Positions 24,440 through 33,641 of a stretch of 64,000 nt of DNA are shown one piece after another (the stretch's first letter is position 1; the number at the start of each line of letters is the position of its first letter). This DNA is from Pleurodeles waltl (taxonomy: Eukaryota > Chordata > Amphibia > Caudata > Salamandridae). Under the pieces are notes generated by a model. The model was not told where the DNA came from and searched no databases. It worked only from the letters and a program-made list of their open reading frames with translations. The stretch covers positions 1,263,855,123-1,263,919,122 of the forward strand of contig NC_090440.1 in the NCBI RefSeq assembly GCF_031143425.1, written 5' to 3'. Both the position numbers and the translations under genes were made by a program.

Positions 24440-24639
24440 GACAATACACCAATGAAGGGATGAGAGGAAAAATCTCTTCTTGTCCAACTTCCCAAAATCT
24501 GTCCCACTATCACAAAAGGGACAAGAAAAACCAGTACATCCCCTACCCCAGTGGGCGGGTGACTACCTGTAAGAGAAACTGCCCTCACCCACTCATTGTG
24601 GCATGCTTCATCATTGGGCTTCTGCTAACACGCTCCTAA
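24364..24639 (+). pseudogene. Open frame with C-terminal membrane segment
   Basis: A 91-codon stop-free frame overlaps the end of the 241-aa ORF in another frame. It has no obvious start, is basic and ends with a hydrophobic run LIVACFIIGLLL just before TAA at 24637. Entry from the upstream ORF would need a frame change or splicing. It may be the true C-terminus of that gene after an indel. No family recognised. Polyadenylation-like AATAAA lies 350 bp downstream. Confidence 0.3.
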
Positions 24640-25062
24640 GTAAACCCACGTTGGTGTGGAGCAGTAAGGTTGGGGAACAAAAAACACTACGCAACAACAA
24701 CGGGGATCTGAACAAACAAAAGAAAATAAAAACTGTCTCAACGGTGTCCCCTTCTTCAATTTTATTAAAGGACCCCCTGGACAGGATTCAAAATAGATCC
24801 CGGGTTGTGACTTATAGGATATCACTACCTGTTCACCTACCTGCCCTTTTTTCTTCTTTTATTTGTTTAGTACATTTTATCTGTGTGTCACTTGTACTAG
24901 TTAAAATGCTCTGTAAATAATCCTTTTAACTTTTCAACATATTTCTGTCATCATTTAAAAACAATTACATTTGAGCACTTGCATAAGAATAAAGATACAG
25001 ACTCTGTATTCAAATGTTTGAAACTTTTATTTGTTGACATCCAACATTACAAATAAGAGCCA
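24640..25062. other. Shared 3' region between convergent frames
   Basis: It contains AATAAA on the plus strand at about 24988 and its counterpart on the minus strand at about 25024-25030, consistent with the ends of converging transcription units. The open frame at 24603-24920 has no recognisable domain. Confidence 0.3.
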
Positions 25063-25200
25063 TTACTCTGCGTTACTCTTTTGACAAATTGCAGTATCTG
25101 TTTTAAGAACTCTTGATGTAGACATAAAGTTTTCTTTCACATATTTCATAAGAACACAATCATTGTTAACTAGTTCATTTGAACATAGATTCAGAACATT
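25063..25200 (-). pseudogene. Candidate C-terminal exon of adenain-like protease
   Basis: A short minus-strand open segment ends at TAA (25063-25065) and is followed by AATAAA about 35 bases on. It includes ELVNNDCVLMKYVKENF. A conserved ND plus V..(Y/F)V pattern near the C-terminus is what I expect from Polinton-type adenain proteases. It lies downstream of, and on the same strand as, the protease fragment at 25254-25540. The Cys-box part (Q...CG) that should lie between was not found, so the gene is either incomplete or has diverged. Assignment is inference from position and a weak motif. Confidence 0.4.
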
Positions 25201-25253
25201 TCAAAACGTCATACCCTCTGATATTTTATACATACATAAAATATATACAATGC

Positions 25254-25540
25254 TCACCTCATGTGCATTGTGTTATACTCACCCCTCACAGCAGCTTTTA
25301 AAAGAAATACTTCTGATATTTGTTTTGAACAAATGCTGGGCTTGGGGAACACAGCTGAGGTGTCAAACACTGTAACCTTGTCTTTACCTAAAAACAGGGT
25401 CACCCAATGAGTTCCTCCCAGGTAGTGTGGATCTGTGTTAAAGACAAGAGTGACAGGTCTTTCGGGCTCTATTTCACCCGGTAGAGTGTTGATTGGAAAA
25501 ACATCTAAAAACGTATTTATTGGCATATTTATGGAAAGAA
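25254..25540 (-). pseudogene. Adenain-like (Ulp1/C5-type) cysteine protease fragment, Polinton/adintovirus type
   Basis: The 90-codon frame from ATG at 25526 opens with FLDVFPINTLP and continues VFNTDPHYLGGTHWVTLF...VTVFDTS. The NTDP-x4-GG-x-HW(V) block with a following FD(S/T) is the His/acidic half of the protease of Polinton/Maverick and adintovirus-like elements. The catalytic Cys box is absent, so it is incomplete. The frame is open upstream to about 25540, where CTTTTCAG looks like a splice acceptor. The 3' end has two donor-like sites (GGGTGAGTA and AGGTGAGC), so this may be one exon. It sits 50 bp downstream of a capsid-type gene on the same strand, the order expected for neighbouring virion genes. 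Unlikely to be functional. Confidence 0.7.
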
Positions 25541-25576
25541 ATCCTGAATCTGAAAAGTGTCAATTCTTACAATATT

Positions 25577-26328
25577 TTAAAGATAGTCAAACAAAATCTG
25601 CTGGGCGTCGTTCATCTTAATGACGTTGTCGAACAGCAACACCACCATGTTCACATGTACAGCCAGGTACTGCCTAAAAGCTATTTCAGCTTATCGATTT
25701 CCATTTTTTATTAAGTTATAGTGGTCGCCGTCTTCCATGTCAGGAGTCAGATCAAACGTGAACAACGTGTGGCCTACCCCTTGTCCTTCTCTTGATTAGG
25801 CCTGGGCAGAGTTTGCAAAGTTCTGCTATGCAGCACACTATGAAGTGCTGAAAAAACTCCACTGCGGTACACGGAGTTTCATGAGCGGCGGAGTTTGGGT
25901 AAGCCATGTTGTTCGTGATGATTTTCAGTGCTTCTCCAATGCTGTAAAATCAGAGCGCCATAGGACACTAACTTCTTGCTGCCGCTCAAGTAGATTTTGT
26001 ACTTGAGCGGCAGCTTCCTAAATGCAAGCAGCAACTTTCTCATCGCAAGCGATTGCGGCATACCGCAACCGCTCACATTCACAAATCTTGCTGGCCAACT
26101 TAGCGATTTCTCTCACTTGTGCTCGCCAGCTTAACTTTGGCAAGTGCAAGTGAGAGAAAGAAATTCAACTCCCCATCACCTTATGCTGTTTTTTGGAACT
26201 GTGATGAATACTCTGCAAACTGAATTCTTCGCCCACCCCTGCTCTTGATATGATAACTCCTGAGTCACACAGGTCCTTTCTGGTTATGGAAACTAGGCCC
26301 AGATATTCCCTGATAAAATCAGTGTCTC
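25577..26328 (-). pseudogene. C-terminal part of Polinton/adintovirus-type capsid protein (F54H12.2-like)
   Basis: Two minus-strand blocks, 26328-26250 and 25796-25577, share one reading frame once the 445-bp hAT-like insertion and one copy of its target duplication are set aside. The first contains YLGLVSITRKDLCDSGVI. The second contains LFTFDLTPDM, then DHYNLIKNGN, and ends with FDN(V)IK and a short tail before TAA at 25577-25579. The LF-FDLTPD...NLI-G signature is known to me from uncharacterized F54H12.2-like proteins of Polinton/adintovirus elements, believed to be virion structural proteins. Damage: the hAT insertion, one in-frame TAA after NLIKNGNR, and loss of everything upstream of 26328, where an LTR-like element begins. 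A relic, not a working gene. Confidence 0.7.
25797..26241. mobile_element. hAT-like MITE with perfect 8-bp target duplication
   Basis: The element is flanked by CTCTTGAT at 25789-25796 and again at 26242-26249. Its ends are TAGGCCTGGGCAGAG and, reverse complemented, CAGGGGTGGGCGAAG, close to the CAGGGGTGGGC termini common in hAT elements. The interior has AGTTTGCAAA/TTTGCAGAGT subterminal repeats and palindromic stretches around 25980-26010 (CTTGAGCGGCAG and its complement). No transposase is encoded. It interrupts a capsid-type gene, so it inserted after that DNA was already in the genome. Confidence 0.85.
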
Positions 26329-27059
26329 TGTTGGACCTGGCTCTTTCTGCAGGGTCTTCCCCAGACGTTTTGTCTTTTCCCCCTATTTTTTACTGAACTT
26401 GTTTTTGTTGGTTTTTGGACTCTGGGTACTTACCACTGCTACCCAATGTTAAAATGCATGTGCTTTCTGCTGAAAACATGATAACAATGGCGTACCAGCA
26501 GTTGGCATATTTAATTGTCTTATAACTCCTTAGATAATTGCAGTACATGTGCACAAGACCTGTAAATTAAATGCTATGAGTGGGCCTGCAGCACTGATTG
26601 TGCCACCCACTTTAGTAGCTGTTTAAACATGTCTCTGATCCACCACTGCAGAGCCTGTATTTGCAGTTTTAAACTGCCATGTCAACCTAGCAAGTTTGCC
26701 AGGTCCAAATGTTTCTTTATCATACACATCTGTCAACTAAGGTAGGCGCTGGACAGCCACAAGGGCAGGGAGCAATGTATTGTAAAAAATAGACATGTAT
26801 TTTTAAATTTTACATGTCCAGGTAGTGAAAAACGCTTCAATTCATTTTTCACTAATGCAAGGCCTATCTCTGTTGCAGGTTAGCATTGGGATGGCCCTAT
26901 TACATTTTCTGAGTGTAATGTTCAACTAGGAAGAGATGGGCCTCCCAAGTTTGGTGTCTCTGGAATCATAATTTAAAATCACAACTTATGGTAAAGTCTG
27001 ATTTTAAACTGTAATTCTGAAAATGATACTTTTAAAAAGTTGGTATTTTCTTACATTTA
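26329..27059 (+). mobile_element. LTR-like repeat, 5' fragment (copy F)
   Basis: It starts TGTTGGACCTGG with CAGGGTCTTCCCCAG soon after, matching the start of copy C (44360: TGTTGGACTTTT, CAGGGTCATCCCCAG). Later sections (AATTTAAAATCACAACTTATG, GTTGGTATTTTCTTACATT) match copy B in reverse complement. It breaks off where the MITE at 27060 begins. It removed the upstream part of the capsid-type gene. Confidence 0.65.
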
Positions 27060-27970
27060 GGGGCATATTTATACTCCGTTTGCGCCGGAATTGCGTAGTT
27101 TTTTTTGACGCAATTCTGACGCAAAACTAACTCCATATTTATACTTTGGCGTTAGACGCGTCTAGCGCCAAAGTCCATGGAGTTAGCGTCATTTTTTAGC
27201 GGGGACACCTACTTTGCGTTAATTATATGCAAGGTAGGCGTTCCCGTCTAAAAAATCGACTCCGAGGCATGTGCGTCGTATTTATACTCCCGGGCAAAAT
27301 TCACGCGGGTAAAAAAAAAGACCTACGGCCGCTTTTGCGCCGTTTTTTAGCACCTGCAAAAGGCAGGCGTTAAGGGACCTGTGGGCTCTGAAGGAGCCCA
27401 GAGGTGCCCTCCCATGCCCCCAGGGACCCCCCCCTGTCACCCTTGCCCACCCCAGGAGGACACCCAAGGCTGGAGGGACCCATCCCAGGGACATTAAGGT
27501 AAGTTCAGGTAAGTTGTTTTAAAAAAAGATTTTGTGGCATAGGGGGGCCTGATTTGTGCCCCCCTACATGCCACTATGCCCAATGACCATGCCCAGGGGA
27601 CAGAAGTCCCCTGGGCATGGCCATTGGGCAAGGGGGCATGACTCCTGTCTTTGCTAAGACAGGAGTCATTTCTATGGGGGTTGGGAGTGAAAAGAAAATG
27701 GCGCAAATCGGGTTGAGGCGAAAAAATTGCCTCAACCTGACTTGCCCCATTTCTTGACGCCCAAGCCCCATATCCCCCTACGCCAGCGCTGCCTGGTGTA
27801 CGTCGGTTTTTTTAACGCACACCAGACGGCGCCGGCGGCTAACGCCGGCTAACGTCATTCAATAAATACGGCGCCCGCATGGCGCTTCAGAATGGCGTTA
27901 GCCGGCGCTAATTTTTTTGACGCAAAACTGCGTTAGCGCAGTTTTGCCTCAAAAAGTATAAATATGGGCC
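27060..27970. mobile_element. MITE with GGGGCATATTTATACTCC termini and internal hairpins
   Basis: Ends GGGGCATATTTATAC and GTATAAATATGGGCC are inverted repeats; flanks are TTA (27057-27059) and TAA (27971-27973), a TWA-type target. Internal hairpins are near perfect: arms 27577-27601 with 27606-27630 (24 of 25), and ATGACTCCTGTCTT with AAGACAGGAGTCAT at 27638-27669. The 911-bp interior is GC-rich and non-coding. Same terminal family as 16154-16309, so PIF/Harbinger-like is the favoured guess. Confidence 0.65.
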
Positions 27971-27983
27971 TAAATCATCTAGG

Positions 27984-28560
27984 GCCAGATGTACAATGCT
28001 TTTTCCTGGCCCAAACAAATCAGGCCATTTATGACCAGAAAAAGCATTTCTGGATGTACAGACCTCATTTTGCGATTCGGTAATCTAACACCAAATCGCA
28101 AAATGTTTTTGTGAGTCGCTATTAGGACGGAGCCTACCAAGGGGATCCCTTCCTAATAGTGAGTCGCAGGGCCATGTAAGATTGTTTGGGGAGCATGAAA
28201 GTAGTTGCAAAACAATCGCAGTTACCACCATCCTCAAGTTGGTGGTAACCCTTTGCAAGAGGGAACAGTTTCTAAGAGGACCCCTTTCCTTTTGTAAATG
28301 GAAGTAAAAATATTTTTTCAGAGCAGGAAGTGGTCTAACGGCCACTCCCTAATCTGAAAAAATGAAAATAACTTTGCTTTTTTTTGTTCAAAATGCATCC
28401 CGTTTTCCTTAGAGGAAAAACCTCCTTTATTTAAAAAGCTATCACAGACATGGTGGTTTGCTTTCCCCAGCAGCCCACCATCCCTGTGAGTGTGCACATT
28501 GCCATTAAAGTAGCAATATGCAACCTACCTCATGAATATTGATGAGGTAGGTCTTATGGT
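27984..28560. mobile_element. Repeat beginning GGGCCAGATGTAC
   Basis: Starts GGGCCAGATGTACAATGC and carries short inverted segments: AAAGCATT type at 27997 and 28044, CATTTTGCGATTCGG with CCAAATCGCAAAATG, and CTATTAGGA with TCCTAATAG. I recall this GGGCCAGATGTA / GCGACTCGCA text as a common salamander repeat. The right terminus was not located. Confidence 0.45.
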
Positions 28561-29640
28561 GTGTAACTGACCTACCGTGACCAAGCTTGTGCTCTTTACT
28601 TTAACAGGGTGCATACCTCTGTCAATTAGAGACCCAATTTTTAACAGTTTCCAAAGCTGAGTGTGTACAGTTTTGAAGGAATAACACCCTCCTCATGGAA
28701 CAGGTCCACGTAATTGATGTGGTAGTGTTTGAAACTGAATGGGTTTGAGGCATAAAGACCGCTAAAAGCTGTGTTATCAACAAAACCTATGACAATTGGT
28801 TTTGGTAGTTACCCTAGAAATAAATACATTTTGCTGCTGGGTTAATCTGGTGCTGGGTGAGATGCTGAAGACCTTCAGAGCTACTCTTTCAATGGCACAT
28901 GGCCTTCAGTAGCTGTAAGGCTTCAGAGTGAGCCAATCTGACAGTGTGAGCCAGTCTTGCATTTAGGGAAACGTTCAATCTCTTTACAAACAAACTAGCA
29001 GACCTTATGTCAAGTTTATACTGCTTCACTGATGTGACAGAATGAGTCCTTGTTGCAGTTGAGTTTGATCTTAAGATCAATCAATACTGTCGATGAGCTG
29101 TTTATCTTTGAAGAATGGGTCTGAATGTATTTGCCAGTTAGGTCGAACTGTTTCTATTGGTGGCGAAGCTTGCTGTTTTTATAAAACCTTTATTGTTGCC
29201 GTCCAGCTCCTTGTTTTCGAAGTGTGCAAAAGTATCCTTGTAGAAGATCCCTGCTGAAAGCTGAGTGCCTGGGGTGTCACTGCTATAATTTAGAATACTC
29301 TTGATGAGGAACTTGGAGGCATACATATTATCACTTGTGCGCGATGAACCGGTCACCGAGGGTAAGGTTCCCCTGATTAAACATGGTTGTGATGGGATAA
29401 GCAATTGTTGCTACTTTAGCAGCAGCCAGTAGGTTGGTGCCATTTATTTGTGATTTTACAGACAAGATGCAGCTCAGTATTGTTGAGATTCAGATGCATA
29501 TCCATAGATCCTGACAGAAAACAATCCTATCAGCGCCAGCAGCATAACGAAGGCTAGAGGTGATACTACCATTATGGCGTTTTAATATTCACTTTCACAG
29601 CCCTAAATTTAGCCATTTGGCATCTGCTGTCTGTCGCAGA
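28561..29640. other. Non-coding DNA, nothing recognised
   Basis: No ORF above 90 codons, no domain, no tandem structure. Confidence 0.35.
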
Positions 29641-30993
29641 ACTCTCTTCTGGGATGGGTGACAACTGGGCTTTGTGTATTCATTCTAGACAGTTACCCAC
29701 AGTGGGAGCTGAGGTGTGACTTGAAGGGCCATTATGGCCCATCCTGACAGAATGTGAGGGAGGAGCAGGCCGCAGCCTCACATCTACACCTGAATAGGCT
29801 GCATCTGGTCCCCACACAAAGGGCTGCATAACGCCCCCCCCTTGTAGTGAGTAGAGCCAGGGCTCGAATGGAGGACCAGACTCTGCCAGCTGTAAGCCTA
29901 ACCTTCCAAGTGGTGCCATCCCAGTCATGTGTCCTTAGAGTTAGATCCTCAGGTGTTGCTCCAGGAGAACCGGTGCACCTCTGCCATTGTGTGAACAGAA
30001 ATGGTGCAACTCTGCTGCTACAGGGCCAAAACCAGTGCATCACAATCATAAGCAGCACTGCAGTGCTTCCCTGATTGCAAGGTCCCTGCATCTCCTTTGA
30101 CGGCATCAACAACAACGATGCAGAACTTTGCATACCAGTCACTGCACTCGTCAGATCAATGCATCACCTCAACATACACACAACCAGCACCCACACCCAA
30201 ACTCTCATTGTATCTCAGCTCTAATGCATCACTATGGCTGAGTGGGGAACTTCGATGCATCTTCTTCACTGCATGGGGAAAATCAACACATCTCCTCAGG
30301 TGCATGGTTCGGAACCATGACACCTCACATGGCCATATTTGGAGTTACCATTGTGAAGCTACATATATGTATTGACATATATGTAGTGCACATGTATAAT
30401 GGTATCCCTGCACTCCCGAAGTCCAGGGAATTGGCTCTGGACAATGTAGGGCCCCTTTGCTAGTGCAAGGGTGCCCTCACACTCAGTAAATTTAGACCTA
30501 GCCTTCAGTAAATGAAGATTAGACATATAGGTGACTTAGGTGCAGTGAAAATGGCTGTGAAATAGTGTGTGCACTATTTCACACAGGCTGCAATGGCAGG
30601 CCTGTAAAAGGGTTTGTCTGAGCTCCTTATGGGTGGCAAAAGAAATGCAGCAGCCCTTAAGGATCTCCTGGAACCCCAATGCCCTGGGTACCTAGGTAGC
30701 ATTACTAGGGACTTATAAGAAGGCTCCTGTATGCCAATCAGAATTAGAATATAGAGTCTCGAAAGTGTAGTGACAAATTTGGTAAGTAGAGAGAGCATAA
30801 GTACTGGAGTTCTGGTTATCAGAACTTCAATGACACAGCTAAGCCTACTGACAACACACATAGGCCACAAAACTATGAGCACTGGGGTCCTCGCTAGCAG
30901 GATCCCAGTGAGACAGTAAAAACACACTGACAAAGACTCACAAACAGGCCAAAAAAGGGGGTAACCATGCTAGAAAGAGGCTACTTTCTCACA
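29641..30993 (-). mobile_element. Mosaic LTR-like repeat ending TGTGAGAAAGTAGCC
   Basis: On the minus strand the right end reads TGTGAGAAAGTAGCCTC, starting at 30993. I associate this with the opposite end of the TGTAGGAGGCTGG family at 21589. Inside are palindromes: GTGAAATAGTGTG/CACTATTTCAC near 30546-30581 and ACATATATGT pairs near 30360-30387. The part below about 30300 has a different character (repeated GATGCATC-like text), suggesting a second, nested or recombined element. Confidence 0.5.
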
Positions 30994-32095
30994 GCAACTT
31001 AAACCCACTCATCGTTAACACGACTACAAGCAAATGCCTTCCTAATAATGGTTACCTCGCGGACTGGGTCAAGAAAAGTGTGGACTTTTGTGCACAGATT
31101 CTGTTTCCTCAGGAAGACTATTTCTATGGGAATCATGTTCTGAACATAAATAGACAAGGTCGTAGAGTCGGAAGCAAATCCCTGGGGTCTTTGAAAATCA
31201 TCACCCTATACCTTTCTTTCGACCTGAGTAAAGAATGAATCTATCATTTGCTCGTCGCCAATTTGAATCAAAAATGCCTTTTTCTATTTAGTAAAGATGC
31301 TTTGATCGGTCTCTCACGCTAATAGCGTACTAGACAACTCCTTTAAATCAATGTAGCAGTAATATATTGGTTTTGTTACTACATTGTTCTCTGGTGAGGG
31401 TTAGATGCGGTATGCCATCAATATTAATTTACATACATAATTCGATTGCGCATGTAACATTGTGACCATCAATTTCAGTCGTTGTTCTTGTAATTGCCTT
31501 GCTCAATATCTTTGTTTCTATACTTCAAATATACTTCTTTCACCTGCTATAAGCATGTAAAAGAAGGCTGTACGTCCATGTGGTATTACATCTCCACTAG
31601 CACCAGAGAATGTAAGGCATGTAAATGATGTTTTAGTTGCCCTGGAACAACTTGTTGTTAAAAACAACTTTGTTGCTAAAAAGTTATGATGTGTAAAACT
31701 AGAATAATTTCCTTTTGTGTAATTACGTGAAATTTAAGAAACAAATTGGCACTACATTATGGAGTAAAATGCATCCTCACATCCATTTTAAACACAAGGA
31801 GGCAATTTGTGATAAAAAATAGCACAAAAAAGCGATAGCGCTGTGAACACCAGTCATTCCCTCTGGTTAAAAATGCTGTTGCAATGCTCCTGTAGTAGTA
31901 TTTTTGTGTGGCTAATGTTTAGTTTCATGACCAGGAAAATTGCATAATTTTGGAATTTCATGTAACAAGCTTAATAGGAAATGCTAGATATTATATGCCA
32001 TTATGTTGCTCTCTCGAAAATGTCACTTAAGTCTATTAAAAAGTCTATTAAAAAGACCAAGGTGGTAACTTGCCTCATCTAGATTAATCAATATT
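30994..32095. other. AT-rich DNA without recognised feature
   Basis: A perfect local duplication AAGTCTATTAAA occurs at about 32029-32052. No genes. Confidence 0.35.
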
Positions 32096-32235
32096 GCTCT
32101 TCTTCTATGTTTTCTAGTTTGAGTACCAACAAGGATTCCCCATCAGGAGCTTTCTGCCACCGCTTCTTTGTCCTGGAATCAGTATCAGATACTTCTGCTG
32201 GCAACTGAAGACCCACCTCTTCTGCTAGGTGCTAG
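32096..32235 (+). mobile_element. Possible LINE (CR1/L2-type) 3' coding tail
   Basis: One frame reads ...WQLKTHLFC then a stop (about 32196-32228). A (R/K)xLKTHLF motif at the very C-terminus is a common ending of CR1/L2-type reverse transcriptase ORFs in vertebrates. Only some tens of codons are readable and the upstream part is not open, so this is a weak call. Confidence 0.25.
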
Positions 32236-33641
32236 CATCCTAATGACTTTAAACCTTTCACTGCTAGGCCTTTGACCGCCACCCCCAGTGCTAAGCCTTT
32301 TTTTGGCTCTTTGGGGTAGTTCACACTTAGACCTCTATAAAATTTTGTCCCAATAAGCTATACGTGCATTTTGCATTTGCATTTAGCATTTGCATTGTTT
32401 TTCCAATATGCTGGGGATCCTACAGATTTAGCATTTGTGAAAGAGGTGCCCATATTCCCCATATGTTTGTGTTTTCAACCTACTTCCAGTTTGTAGTGCA
32501 CACAACTGTGAAACCCATGAGTTATCCAGGAACGCTAGAGATTGCTGAAAAGTAGACAATATTCTAAATTCAGCAAGGGGTCAGATGTGTGGATCCTTCG
32601 CAAAAAACTAATTATTAAAATAAACAAACATTGAAAAGAAGTGGGAAAAAATAGCCATTTGGAACAATGCTTCATCTGTAACTTTTGTCACAATGGCCAA
32701 TTTACAAAAGCAATGTACCATTACATGCGTTATACATTTATGATTGTGAGGAAATATAGGGTTTGTAGTTTCATCAAGAATGTGATGCACAGAGAGACAA
32801 AAACTGAGCTCCACTGTACATTGGGTTTTCATTGTCTACTGAGTATAGACCAACTCATATGGTGAAATATGTAAAGTGAGAAATAGGTATCAAGGTACTC
32901 TATGCATTTCTGAAATGGGCACAAACTATGGAGTTTAAGAGCAGTAGGTATTACTACATCTCTGAATGTGTGTGTAATATTCAAGCATTTGATTTAGAGG
33001 GTCATTTTTAAAATGTCTTCTTTCTTACATATTGGCTTACGTTTGGAAGAAGCAAATGCAGCAAAATCTAATTGGTAATATTAAATATCCTACTATTCTA
33101 AGCTCCCATGTGTCATCTGATAACAATGGTATCTCACTTGTGTGGGTTGGCCTATTGCCCGTGATAGGAAACAGCTCAAAACACAACAGGGATACATCAC
33201 ATTTTTCCACTCAAAACTGACTCTTTTTTCCAAATTAAGTAGCTGTGGGTTTTGGACCCTAGCTCATCAGGCACCTAGGGAAACCTAGAAACTCTGTACA
33301 TTTTTAAAACCTAGACACCAAGGGTAACCCAGGATTGGGTGACTTGCATGGCTTTCAACAGGTTGTTTTACCAAGACCCTCTCGCAAGCACCAAACGTTG
33401 ACTAAAAAAACACATTTCCCTCAAATTTTGGTGATGGAAAGTTCTGCAATCTTTGGGGAACAACAAACTTCCTCTCACCCAGTGTTTCCCTAAGTCTTCT
33501 GATAAAAATAGTACCTCACTTGTGTGGGTAGGCCGAATGCCTGTGACAGGAAATGGTCCTAAATGCAACATGGACACTGGCGATTTTTCCACTCAAAGCT
33601 GACCCGTTTTTTGCAAAGTGGGTTGCAGTGGATTTTTGTCC

